A stretch of 64,000 bases of DNA, taken from assembly GCA_017428325.1 (NCBI GenBank), contig JAFRRA010000005.1, forward strand, positions 302,385-366,384, written 5' to 3'. Below the pieces are notes generated by a model. That model searched no databases and was not told the DNA's origin. It saw nothing but the letters and a program-made list of their open reading frames with translations. Shown here piece after piece: positions 1 to 8,038 of this stretch (its first letter is position 1; every line of letters begins with the position of its first letter). The stretch comes from Bacteroidales bacterium. GTDB taxonomy: Bacteria; Bacteroidota; Bacteroidia; Bacteroidales; UBA932. The position numbers were made by a program, and so were the translations under genes.

Positions 1-1
1 G

Positions 2-1276
2 ATCCGCCTCAATCGCGGAACTGTCCAGAAGGCCGGAACGCCATCTCCTTTCCGTAACCGCAGCGTTGAGGAAAACCTGACTCTCTTCCGCGCCATGAGG
101 GACGGCAAGTTCAAGGAGGGCGAGAAGGTTCTGCGCGCCAAGATAGACATGGCCCATCCGAACATGCTCTTTCGCGATCCTATCATGTACCGCATCAACT
201 ACGCTCCGCATCACCGCACGGGCACCAAGTGGTGCATCTACCCGATGTATGACTTTGCCCACGGCCAGAGCGATTCCATAGAGGGTATCACCCACAGTAT
301 CTGTACTTTGGAGTTTGACGTGCACCGTCCTCTCTACGACTGGTTCATCGAGAACCTGGGTATCTTCCCTAGCCATCAGTACGAGTTTGCAAGGCTCAAC
401 CTCACTTACACCGTGATGAGCAAGCGCAAGCTCCTGGAACTTGTCAAGAACAACTACGTACGCGGCTGGGACGACCCTAGGATGCCTACCATCTGCGGTA
501 TCAGGAGAAGGGGCTACACTCCGGAGAGCATCAAGATGTTCGCCGAGAAAGTGGGTGTTGCAAAGCGTGACAACATTATAGACCTCTCACTGATGGAGTG
601 GTGCGTAAGGGAGGACCTCAACGCGCGCAGCAACCGCTATATGGCTGTGCTTGACCCTGTTGAGCTGGAACTCGAGGGATGGCCTGAAGGACAGGTAGAC
701 TGGGTTGAGGCTCCGCTTAATCCTGCATTCCCGGACGGTCCTAAGAGAAGGATTCCTTTCACCGGCCACGTTTACATCGAGAGGGCAGACTTTATGGAGA
801 ATCCTCCTAAGAAGTACTTCCGTCTCCAGCCGGGCGGAGAGGTCAGGCTCAAATACGGCTACATCATCAAGTGCAAGGATATCGTAAAGGATGAGAATGG
901 CAACATCACCAAGATCATCTGCACCTACGATCCAACCTCCAAGCCGGGAGCAGGCCCTTGGCGCACCGTTAAGGGCACCATCCACTGGGTAAGCATACCT
1001 CATGCCAAGAAGCTGGAAGTAAGGCTTGTAGACCGTCTCTTCACAGAGCAGTTCATGGACCAGATTCCTGAGGGCAAGGACTACAAGGACTTCCTCAACC
1101 CTCACTCAATGGACATTGTCACCGCCTATGCCGAGCCTGCCCTGATAGAGGACAAGTCTGGCATCGCAGTTCAGTTTGAGCGTACCGGCTACTTCTTCAA
1201 GGATCCTGACAGCACGGCAGACAATCCTGTCTTCAACCGTACCGTCACCCTGAAGGACACCTTCAAGTTCAAATAA
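2..1276 (+). CDS. glnS: Glutaminyl-tRNA synthetase, 5'-truncated by the window edge
   Basis: This cytoplasmic class I aminoacyl-tRNA synthetase charges tRNA-Gln with glutamine. The reading frame is open from base 2, so the gene enters from outside the window and about 425 C-terminal residues are visible. The first residues (IRLNRGT, then RSVEENLTLF) match the part of the GlnRS catalytic domain before the KMSKS loop. The KMSKS-equivalent loop is VMSKRKL, the form typical of GlnRS. The two-barrel anticodon-binding domain follows, and the end VFNRTVTLKDTFKFK matches the family C-terminus, so the 3' end is complete. The next gene begins 34 bp downstream on the same strand. The family assignment is secure. 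The N-terminal HIGH motif lies outside the window. Confidence 0.96.
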   Translation: MRLNRGTVQKAGTPSPFRNRSVEENLTLFRAMRDGKFKEGEKVLRAKIDMAHPNMLFRDPIMYRINYAPHHRTGTKWCIYPMYDFAHGQSDSIEGITHSICTLEFDVHRPLYDWFIENLGIFPSHQYEFARLNLTYTVMSKRKLLELVKNNYVRGWDDPRMPTICGIRRRGYTPESIKMFAEKVGVAKRDNIIDLSLMEWCVREDLNARSNRYMAVLDPVELELEGWPEGQVDWVEAPLNPAFPDGPKRRIPFTGHVYIERADFMENPPKKYFRLQPGGEVRLKYGYIIKCKDIVKDENGNITKIICTYDPTSKPGAGPWRTVKGTIHWVSIPHAKKLEVRLVDRLFTEQFMDQIPEGKDYKDFLNPHSMDIVTAYAEPALIEDKSGIAVQFERTGYFFKDPDSTADNPVFNRTVTLKDTFKFK

Positions 1277-1310
1277 TACAGAGCTATAAAACTCAAAACC
1301 CAAAGAGTTT

Positions 1311-2027
1311 ATGTCATATAAATCCCTTATAGCAGTAATCGTTTTGGTTGCTGCAGTAATTTCCTGCAAGTCAAACACCAACACCGGTACCAACAATAAT
1401 GGTCAAACTGGTATAACCTTCACTCCGGAAGAGCTGATGATCCTCAACCAGTCTGATTCAGTGATGTACCTTACCGTCATCGGCGACAAGTCAGACAGCA
1501 TCATCCTCAGGAAAACTTCAAGGGATTTCACTGAGCATGAGCTCCAGAGCAAGGAATTCCAGACCCTTGCCAGAAACCTCCTTGCCACGGTCCAGGACCC
1601 TAGCCAGGACGGAGTGGGCATATCCGCCCCGCAGGTCGGCCTCAACCTCAGGATGATTGCCGTAATGCGCTATGACAAAGAAGATAAGCCCATAGAGCCT
1701 TATGCCAACATCCACATTACAGACTACAGCCAGAACATCAAGTCCGGCCCTGAAGGCTGCCTGTCCGTTCCAAACTACAGGGGCATAGTTCCGCGTTCAG
1801 ACAGCATCATAGTCTCTTACTATGACATCAACTCTAAAACCAGCAAAACAGACACGATAGGGGGCTACACCGCTATCATCTTCCAGCACGAGACAGACCA
1901 CCTGGAAGGCATCCTCTACATAGACCGCGCAGACTCAGTCTTCTTCAACCAGAAATGGGCAGACGAGCGCAAACTCTTTGAGCAGCAGGGTGCCTACACC
2001 AAACCCGCCTGGTGGCCATACAAGTAA
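1311..2027 (+). CDS. Exported lipoprotein with peptide deformylase domain
   Basis: This 238-aa protein combines a lipoprotein signal with a peptide deformylase fold. Residues 1-19 form a hydrophobic signal ending in the lipobox VISC, followed by a short Asn/Thr/Gly-rich linker. The domain carries all three deformylase motifs: GVGISAPQVG (motif 1 with its Gln), EGCLSVP (motif 2, metal-ligand Cys) and QHETDHLEG (motif 3, HExxH). The metal ligands and catalytic Glu are therefore present. Normal Def acts on nascent chains in the cytoplasm, whereas this protein should be anchored outside the inner membrane. Its substrate could be formylated peptides in the periplasm or outside the cell; that is inference. 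It lies between glnS and an AlkZ-like gene, 8 bp before the latter. The domain call is sure and the role is unknown. Confidence 0.88.
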   Translation: MSYKSLIAVIVLVAAVISCKSNTNTGTNNNGQTGITFTPEELMILNQSDSVMYLTVIGDKSDSIILRKTSRDFTEHELQSKEFQTLARNLLATVQDPSQDGVGISAPQVGLNLRMIAVMRYDKEDKPIEPYANIHITDYSQNIKSGPEGCLSVPNYRGIVPRSDSIIVSYYDINSKTSKTDTIGGYTAIIFQHETDHLEGILYIDRADSVFFNQKWADERKLFEQQGAYTKPAWWPYK

Positions 2028-2035
2028 TCTGATAA

Positions 2036-3106
2036 ATGAATCCTGTAGCCATCCGCCTTCTGAATCAGCAACTTGCCTCTCCCCAGTTCACCGATCCGGC
2101 TGAGGTGGTAAGCCATATGTGCGCCATCCAGGCACAGGAATACCGCATGATGCGCTGGGCCGTGGCCATGCGGACAAAAAAGCCATCTTCAAAGGCCTTC
2201 AAGCAAGCATTTGACAGTGGAAAGATCATCCGCCTGCACCTAATGAGGGGCACCTGGCAGCTGGTCTCTGCAGAAGACTATTGGTGGATGCTGGACCTCT
2301 GTGCTCCCAAGTCCATAGCCGTCACCAAAGGATGGATGAGCAGCAACAAAATCTCCATTCCGGACAAGGAACTGGTCAAAATCCGGGACATCCTTACAAG
2401 ATATGCATCGGACAAAGGAAGCGCCACCAAAGAAGACTTCAAGCAAGCCCTGAAAGAGAAGGACATAGCCATTGACGAACACCGGCTATCCTACCATATC
2501 CGTATGGCAGAATTCTGCGGAGTTCTCTGCAGCGGAGACCTTCTTCCGATGAAAGCCACTTATGCCCTTTCAGAAGAAAAGATAAAGAGCAAATCATCAA
2601 GGACAGACAGAGACGAATCCCTTAAACTCTTTACCCGCAAGTACTTTCAGAGCCGTCAGCCTGCCACTCTAGAGGACTTTGTCTGGTGGTCCGGCCTTAA
2701 TGTCAGCGATTGCAGAAGGGGAATTGAGCTTCTGAAAGACTTCATCTATAAAGAGCATTGGAACGGCCGTGATTTCTTCCTCACCGATGATTGCCGCACA
2801 AAGGGCTTCCGCAAAGGCAAATACCTTCTTATCCCTCCATATGACGAATACCTGATAGGCTACAAGAGCCGGGATATTGTCCTTCCTCAGGAATACCGTC
2901 ACAAAGCCCACAACAACAGCGGAATCTTTCAGCCAATCATTGCCCACAACGGCATCATCTGCGGCAACTGGCAACCTTTCAAACCCGGCAACCAGGCTGA
3001 GTTCTTCCTTTCAGACCACAACGACAACAACGACGGCAATAACAAAGACAAGGAATCCCTCCAGCAAGCCTGGGAATCATACAACCGCTTTCTCATCCTT
3101 CAGTAG
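2036..3106 (+). CDS. Winged-helix AlkZ/YcaQ-type DNA glycosylase-like protein
   Basis: This 356-aa protein belongs to the HTH_42 (PF06224) winged-helix family that includes the DNA glycosylases AlkZ and YcaQ/AlkX, which unhook interstrand crosslinks or remove alkylated bases. The N-terminal part reads HMCAIQAQEYRMMRWAV and contains the Q-x-Q motif (QAQ) that supplies the catalytic residues of AlkZ. It is followed by LHLMRGTWQLV, the family's second landmark. Residues near the end (FQPIIAHNGIICGNW) match the C-terminal beta domain. It starts 8 bp after the deformylase-like lipoprotein, so the two are probably co-transcribed. Its last 30 bp overlap the convergent gene at 3077-3805. Family membership is well supported. 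The substrate and lesion type are not visible from sequence. Confidence 0.8.
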   Translation: MNPVAIRLLNQQLASPQFTDPAEVVSHMCAIQAQEYRMMRWAVAMRTKKPSSKAFKQAFDSGKIIRLHLMRGTWQLVSAEDYWWMLDLCAPKSIAVTKGWMSSNKISIPDKELVKIRDILTRYASDKGSATKEDFKQALKEKDIAIDEHRLSYHIRMAEFCGVLCSGDLLPMKATYALSEEKIKSKSSRTDRDESLKLFTRKYFQSRQPATLEDFVWWSGLNVSDCRRGIELLKDFIYKEHWNGRDFFLTDDCRTKGFRKGKYLLIPPYDEYLIGYKSRDIVLPQEYRHKAHNNSGIFQPIIAHNGIICGNWQPFKPGNQAEFFLSDHNDNNDGNNKDKESLQQAWESYNRFLILQ

Positions 3107-3805
3107 TCTAGACATAAAGGATGATACAACCTGGCTCAAATTCCGTCCCAGCCGTCCTGTCCTTGTGCTCAGCTGCAATGTGTTCACTTTCAGATATGCC
3201 TTTTTGTTGATTTCCAGCATCATCGATTTGTATTCCACACCGCATTCCGGTGCAATTGAATTGCTGTAGGGGCAGTTGATCCCCACTGCATAGCCGTTCT
3301 CCTCAAAGAAATTCACTGCAAACTCCAGAGTTTCTTTCTCCGGCTTTGACCAGTCTTCGTTGAACCCGATGCAGACATCCACATCGCTCATCCTATCCGG
3401 AAACGAGTGGCAGTCCAGCAGCAGTGTAGAAGATGATCCTTCCAGCGCCCGATTCAGCCGCCTCTGATGCCAGTGCCACAGCCCCAGAAGCCTCTCTTCC
3501 GCCCCAGCGGGAATTTCCCTGCAATACTCCCCGAACTTCCTGTACAGAATTCCCTGCCCACAGTCTTCCAGCGGATCGTTCCACAACCGCTCCGCATCCA
3601 CCACAAACCTGGAGTAGGGGAACCTGACCGTCTCAATCCGGTTATCCTGAAGCCCGTGGAACAGGAAATCAGTATGCCAGTCCGTAAGGTCCATCACGGC
3701 CCCGTTCACAAACCCCTCATCAATATTCCAGAAACTTAACCGATTGTCATACAAGCCCTCAACAGATGCGTGAGGCTCGTTCAATACTATCTTTGCGTAT
3801 CTCAT
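3077..3805 (-). CDS. N-formylglutamate amidohydrolase-like protein
   Basis: This 242-aa protein resembles the N-formylglutamate amidohydrolase family (PF05013; HutG/FGase type), zinc enzymes that hydrolyse N-formyl-L-glutamate or related N-acyl amino acids. Visible landmarks are the N-terminal NEPHAS (zinc-ligand His region), RFPYSRFVVDAERLW, LLLDCHSFP, and VEYKSMMLEINKKAYL near the C-terminus. No other histidine utilisation gene is nearby, so a role in a Hut pathway is not supported by context. The 3' end overlaps the convergent AlkZ-like gene by 30 bp. The start ATG is the first in frame, and an AT-rich leader of about 100 nt separates it from a TATATTTG element at 3913-3920. The fold call is good but the substrate is uncertain. 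Confidence 0.82.
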   Translation of the reverse strand: MRYAKIVLNEPHASVEGLYDNRLSFWNIDEGFVNGAVMDLTDWHTDFLFHGLQDNRIETVRFPYSRFVVDAERLWNDPLEDCGQGILYRKFGEYCREIPAGAEERLLGLWHWHQRRLNRALEGSSSTLLLDCHSFPDRMSDVDVCIGFNEDWSKPEKETLEFAVNFFEENGYAVGINCPYSNSIAPECGVEYKSMMLEINKKAYLKVNTLQLSTRTGRLGRNLSQVVSSFMSRLLKDEKAVV

Positions 3806-3912
3806 AAGCTATTGTTTTAGTTCTAATTAAGTCTAATTAAACCCGCATCATCTTACCACCGTGGCATAACTTAAACTCGGTTGGTGTACACTCAAGTACT
3901 CTTGATGCACTG

Positions 3913-3920
3913 CAAATATA
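3913..3920 (-). promoter_or_regulatory. Candidate -7 element for the amidohydrolase-like gene
   Basis: The minus strand reads TATATTTG, an exact match to the Bacteroidota -7 consensus TAnnTTTG. It is 108 bp upstream of the start at 3805. No clear TTTG -33 element is seen at the expected spacing, so this is tentative. Confidence 0.35.
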
Positions 3921-3928
3921 GATATTTC

Positions 3929-4951
3929 TCAGCGATTGAACTTTTTCCTGATTTGTCCTATCTCTTCGGCTAACTGGGCGGATGACGGCATATAGAGCTC
4001 GTAACGGCTCGCCATTATCGTCTTGTTGTCTGCCGGCAATGCCATCTTAACCACTGTATCGTTCTTGCTGGAACACAGAAGAATTCCAATTGTCGGGTTC
4101 TCCCCCTTTAACTTTTCGCACCTGTCGTAATAGTTAACATACATCTGCAACTGCCCTAAATCCTGATGTGTGAGCTTTCCTGTTTCCACTATCACAAAAC
4201 ATCTTAACAACCTGTTATACAGAATAAGATCAACAAAGAACTCATCATCCTCCAGCAAGATTCTTCTTTGGCGGGCAACAAAAGAGAATCCCTTTCCCAT
4301 TTCCAGCAAAAACTCGGCGAGATGGTCTATTATGGCACTCTCCAAATCTTTCTCATAGTACGAAGCCTTTCTTTCCAACCCAAGAAACTCCAGCATCATC
4401 GGATCCTTAATGACCTCCTGTGGACTTTCCGGTATTCTTTCACGCCTTGCAACAGCCAGAACTGCTTCCTTGTCATTACTCTCTAGAAGCCTCTCATATA
4501 GTTTAGAGGTTATTTGCCTTTCAAGTTCCTTGCTGTTCCAACTATTATTTACTGATTCAAGTTCGTAATATTCCCTTTTATCCTCATTCGAAATAGAGAT
4601 AAGTAGTTTATACTGAGTCCAATTCAATTGCGTCCGCAATGCGGACGCAATCGGGAAAGTCTTATAAAATTGTCTGCTTTTCTCCAGTTGCCGAACCCCG
4701 AACCCACTTCCATACTCCGGCTTCAGACGTTCTGCCAATCTCTTTATAAGATAAGTCCCATACTTGGCCCTCTCCTTGCCTTGCTGCTCCTCCTCAAAGA
4801 TCCTTCTCCCGATATTCCAGTACATCTGCACTCGGCTAAAATTCACACTCCTTACAGCCCCTTCTCTTGCCTTGTCTATGATTCCCTTTATCTCCCCGAC
4901 AAAACCCTCTTTGATAGCAATCTGTTCCTCCATATACAACCTTTCATTCAT
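3929..4951 (-). CDS. YhcG-type PDDEXK nuclease domain protein (DUF1016), possibly degenerate active site
   Basis: This 340-aa protein has the two-part YhcG/DUF1016 architecture: an N-terminal DNA-binding-like region (YWNIGRRIFEEEQQGKERAKYG, then GFGVRQLEKSRQFY) and a C-terminal PD-(D/E)XK nuclease-fold domain. Such proteins occur in defence loci and next to restriction genes. In the nuclease domain Asp241 (FFVDL) is present. The strand that normally reads I-D/E-L-K-x-G-K reads IVETGKL here, so the catalytic Lys two positions after the acidic residue appears lost through a two-residue shortening. Lys259 might substitute. Codon use is AT-rich compared with flanking genes. It is transcribed divergently from the McrB-like gene. 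A second in-frame ATG at 4933 is an alternative start that would leave a more normal leader after the promoter at 4962-4969. Confidence 0.85.
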   Translation of the reverse strand: MNERLYMEEQIAIKEGFVGEIKGIIDKAREGAVRSVNFSRVQMYWNIGRRIFEEEQQGKERAKYGTYLIKRLAERLKPEYGSGFGVRQLEKSRQFYKTFPIASALRTQLNWTQYKLLISISNEDKREYYELESVNNSWNSKELERQITSKLYERLLESNDKEAVLAVARRERIPESPQEVIKDPMMLEFLGLERKASYYEKDLESAIIDHLAEFLLEMGKGFSFVARQRRILLEDDEFFVDLILYNRLLRCFVIVETGKLTHQDLGQLQMYVNYYDRCEKLKGENPTIGILLCSSKNDTVVKMALPADNKTIMASRYELYMPSSAQLAEEIGQIRKKFNR

Positions 4952-4961
4952 TCAACACAAG

Positions 4962-4969
4962 CAAATCTA
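4962..4969 (-). promoter_or_regulatory. -7 element for the YhcG-type gene
   Basis: The minus strand reads TAGATTTG, matching TAnnTTTG, 10 bp before the ATG at 4951 and 28 bp before the ATG at 4933. With initiation about 7 bp downstream, the first ATG would be nearly leaderless, which slightly favours the second start. Confidence 0.5.
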
Positions 4970-5089
4970 CCGCCCCATCCCTCTAACTTCCAAGCCAAAC
5001 AGTAAATTTTACCCTATACAAATGAAGATTTTGCAGTTGACGCAAAACACCAACTACAATTGAAGTCACAATCTGGTACTTATTTCAAG

Positions 5090-5103
5090 AATATTTAAAT
5101 ATT
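5090..5103. repeat. 14-bp perfect AT palindrome in the divergent promoter region
   Basis: AATATTTAAATATT is a perfect palindrome in the intergenic region between the divergent YhcG-type and McrB-like genes. It could be an operator. In DNA this AT-rich a chance palindrome is also likely, so confidence in function is low. Confidence 0.25.
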
Positions 5104-5196
5104 TTAAGAATCTTGTCCTTGGCGATTGAACCTCGTTTAGACACTTCCTTTCTAAGTACAGTGGCTATAGATTGTATTATTGTAAAATGACTTTTG

Positions 5197-5204
5197 TATA
5201 TTTG
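5197..5204 (+). promoter_or_regulatory. -7 element for the McrB/LlaJI operon
   Basis: TATATTTG matches the TAnnTTTG -7 consensus. A weak ATTG lies at 5171-5174, about 22 bp upstream. Initiation near 5211 would give a leader of about 24 nt to the ATG at 5235. This excludes the longer in-frame start at 5172, which lies upstream of the promoter. Confidence 0.6.
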
Positions 5205-5234
5205 TTAGCAAGCAAAATCAATAATAACTATACT

Positions 5235-6734
5235 ATGTTCAGTGACATCCTTAAAAGATTTATAGCAAATAGTGATCTTATTGGAACAGATGATCATCAG
5301 CTATCTGTTAAAGGAAATATGAAAAAACTAAAGGATAATTGCAATTGTCCGAAAGAATTTAATGGTTTATCTGTAAAAATCAGTTTAGGAAAAGGTAATT
5401 GGGCTGATGTTACTTGGATAGGATTTACATCAAGTGGTCAGACAATTCAAAGAGGTATATATCCAGTTTATCTATATTATCGCAAATTCCATGTTCTTAT
5501 TTTAGCATATGGAATCAGTGATTCAAATACCCCTCAATTGTCTTGGAATAAAGATGCTATTACTATAAAAAACTATTTTACTAAGCAACAATTAGGAAAA
5601 CCTCCTCGCTATGGATCATCAATGGTCTATAAGGCTTATCGTAGCCCAGAAGAGATAAACGAAATAAAAGATGACGAGGATCTTAACAATCTTATTGCAG
5701 AGTATAAAAGTGTTTTATTACAAAACATAACAAAAACGGAAGAGGGATCTAATAAGCCACTCAAAGAGTCTAGTGGATTACCTGAACAAATTATATATTT
5801 TGGTGCCCCAGGCACTGGTAAATCCTACAATATAGAAAAAGAGCTTAATAGTAAAAACATCCAAGACGCACAAGTCAAGAGAGTGATTTTTTATCCAGAT
5901 TACTCATATTCAGATTTTATTGGTGGTTTAACTCCAGTGACCAATAATGAAGGTCAACCCGAATACAGGTTTGTAGCAGGGCCTTTTACAGAAATTCTTA
6001 AAGATGCTTTTAACAATCCTGATAAGCAGTATTATATGCTAATTGAAGAAATCAATAGAGGTAATGCTGCCGCTATTTTTGGCGATGTGTTTCAACTTCT
6101 TGACAGAAATTCTTCAGGCCGATCAAAATACACTATCACGAATTCAGATATATGTGGATATCTTCGCGGCCATGATATATCTAAGTTTAAAAATGACCGC
6201 ATCTGGTTGCCTAGTAACCTGAATATTATTTGCACGATGAATACGGCAGACCAGAATGTTTTTGTTCTTGATACAGCATTCAAGCGAAGGTTCACTATGG
6301 AATATGTGTCTATTGATTTTGGAAAACTGGATGCAGATGAAGTTAAGGGATACAATGATGAGACTAAGGTCTTTGAGGGCAGCAAATCTTTCAAGGATTT
6401 GTTTGAAAGCACAGACTTGGGGAGTTATGTCAATGAGCATGAGACCACGTTGAAGAGAAACTGGCCTACTTTTGCTCAACTTGTCAATGAGAAGATAAAC
6501 ATAGTCAACGGTAATGGAGACTCCATTTCAGAAGACAAGAAATTAGGACCATTTTTTGTCACCCTCGAAGAGTTGAAAGATAGGAGAAAGTTTGCAGATA
6601 AGGTTCTCTATTATCTGAAACAAGATGTCTTCAAATATACGGATTCTGTGCTCATACCTTCATATCAGAAACTTTACGATGATTTTGTAAAAGGCAAAGC
6701 GGACATCTTTGAGTTGTTTGCAGCAGCAAAATAA
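5235..6734 (+). CDS. McrB-like AAA+ GTPase of a restriction/defence system
   Basis: This 499-aa protein is a McrB-family motor. Residues about 1-130 match the MrcB-type N-terminal domain (GNWADVTWIGF, then RGIYPVYLYY), which in relatives reads DNA. The AAA+ domain has Walker A GAPGTGKS (about 190-197), Walker B LIEEINRGN (about 270) and the McrB guanine-specificity signature MNTAD (335-339), followed by AFKRRF with the arginine finger. In characterised systems such motors assemble with a nuclease subunit and use GTP to drive cleavage. The start at 5235 was chosen because a -7 element lies at 5197-5204, although the frame is open from 5172. The nuclease gene begins 3 bp after the stop. AT-rich codon use differs from most of the window and suggests transfer. 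Confidence 0.92.
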   Translation: MFSDILKRFIANSDLIGTDDHQLSVKGNMKKLKDNCNCPKEFNGLSVKISLGKGNWADVTWIGFTSSGQTIQRGIYPVYLYYRKFHVLILAYGISDSNTPQLSWNKDAITIKNYFTKQQLGKPPRYGSSMVYKAYRSPEEINEIKDDEDLNNLIAEYKSVLLQNITKTEEGSNKPLKESSGLPEQIIYFGAPGTGKSYNIEKELNSKNIQDAQVKRVIFYPDYSYSDFIGGLTPVTNNEGQPEYRFVAGPFTEILKDAFNNPDKQYYMLIEEINRGNAAAIFGDVFQLLDRNSSGRSKYTITNSDICGYLRGHDISKFKNDRIWLPSNLNIICTMNTADQNVFVLDTAFKRRFTMEYVSIDFGKLDADEVKGYNDETKVFEGSKSFKDLFESTDLGSYVNEHETTLKRNWPTFAQLVNEKINIVNGNGDSISEDKKLGPFFVTLEELKDRRKFADKVLYYLKQDVFKYTDSVLIPSYQKLYDDFVKGKADIFELFAAAK

Positions 6735-6737
6735 TTT

Positions 6738-7997
6738 GTGAAATACTCTATTGTTAACATATCAGAGACAGAAAAAGGTGGTCGCAGTTTTGTTGGCATA
6801 TCTAACATAAAGGATACCGACAAGACTAGGATAGTAGTGCCATACGGATTCCAAATTTCATCAGTTGTCGGTATTGAGGATAAGGATAGTATAGACCAGT
6901 TAAGGCGATATGTCAAGGTCATTCAAAAAGCGCTTCATACATACGTTGCTCAGCGAGAAGAAATTGATTTTTCCAAAGGAATGAATAGTCCCCTTGCTGC
7001 TGTAAACATAATTCAGGATTACCTTTCAATGGGTAGCTTTGTTGAATTTGAAAAGACTCTACAGGAATCTGATAAGGGAAAGATTAACTTCAGGCAGACA
7101 ATAAAGAAAATTCATCCAAGGATAATTGGTGGTGGATTTTTCTATGATTCGTTCATTACAGATAAAAAGTTAGTTGTCGAAGACAATTTAATAGCTCTTA
7201 TACAAGGGAATATTATCAATCATTTTATGTCACATGGTGGCGACGTTCTGTTTGGCAGATCCCTTGTGGCTCAAGTATTATTTGTTAATTTGGATAATAA
7301 ACAGGAGGCCCATCATGCCATTAGGCTTCTTCGTGAAGAGCAGAATAATACATTCAATTCAAGAAAACAGAATCTGATACGTTGGAGTATAGATTATATT
7401 CGTGGACTCCTTATTCCAAACTATGAAGAGCGTGGAGAATGGAATTATGCTATAGTTGCTAGTTCCCTTTGGGAAATAATAGTTGATTACGTCTTTGGAA
7501 ATCAGAAAAAACGAGATAAAACTGTTTATGGAACTACATATCGTTTTTTTGATATTGCAACTGGAAAGTACACGGAACAAGGTTCATCTACAGAACATGA
7601 TACCATTTATGAGGATGACGAATATATTTTCATAATAGATTCTAAAATGTATGCTTCCCAGAATGATTTGTTAACCGAAGCTATTCTTGGTAAGCAGTTT
7701 GGATATTATCTGTCTGCAAAGAAAAAGAAACCCCATAAAAAGATTGTTAATATGTTATTCCTTCCTTGTGTTGATTGTGAACGTGGGTTTCAATCAATCT
7801 TCATCCCCGATCCCAATGCTCCAAAATTATTAGATCCGGATAAGATGGTTTTTCTTTATTGTTATCCTGTTAATGATCTAATAGACGATTATTACTATGG
7901 ACGAAAACGAATAGGAAAAATTAAGAAAGATTTTTTGTCTTTTACGTCTTCTCCTAAAATTAGAGCCTATCTAGATGAGAGGGGAACCTCTTTCTGA
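6738..7997 (+). CDS. LlaJI-family restriction endonuclease subunit (McrC role)
   Basis: This 419-aa protein is the nuclease partner of the upstream McrB-like GTPase. The stretch INFRQTIKKIHPRI...YDSFITDKKL followed by a conserved hydrophobic helix, plus the C-terminal core, resemble the RE_LlaJI family (PF09563). The PD-(D/E)XK core is visible as Asp288 (EHDTIY) and Asp301-Ser-Lys303 (FIIDSKMY), so the active site looks intact. The start is GTG, 3 bp after the McrB stop, and no upstream alternative exists. The lactococcal LlaJI system pairs such genes with two cytosine methyltransferases, but none is present on either side here. The pair may therefore be modification-dependent like McrBC, or rely on a methylase elsewhere. 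Family confidence is moderate to good; specificity is unknown. Confidence 0.78.
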   Translation: MKYSIVNISETEKGGRSFVGISNIKDTDKTRIVVPYGFQISSVVGIEDKDSIDQLRRYVKVIQKALHTYVAQREEIDFSKGMNSPLAAVNIIQDYLSMGSFVEFEKTLQESDKGKINFRQTIKKIHPRIIGGGFFYDSFITDKKLVVEDNLIALIQGNIINHFMSHGGDVLFGRSLVAQVLFVNLDNKQEAHHAIRLLREEQNNTFNSRKQNLIRWSIDYIRGLLIPNYEERGEWNYAIVASSLWEIIVDYVFGNQKKRDKTVYGTTYRFFDIATGKYTEQGSSTEHDTIYEDDEYIFIIDSKMYASQNDLLTEAILGKQFGYYLSAKKKKPHKKIVNMLFLPCVDCERGFQSIFIPDPNAPKLLDPDKMVFLYCYPVNDLIDDYYYGRKRIGKIKKDFLSFTSSPKIRAYLDERGTSF

Positions 7998-8038
7998 TAA
8001 TTGTAAGAATAGAATTGCTTTAAAAAACATTTTAATTA

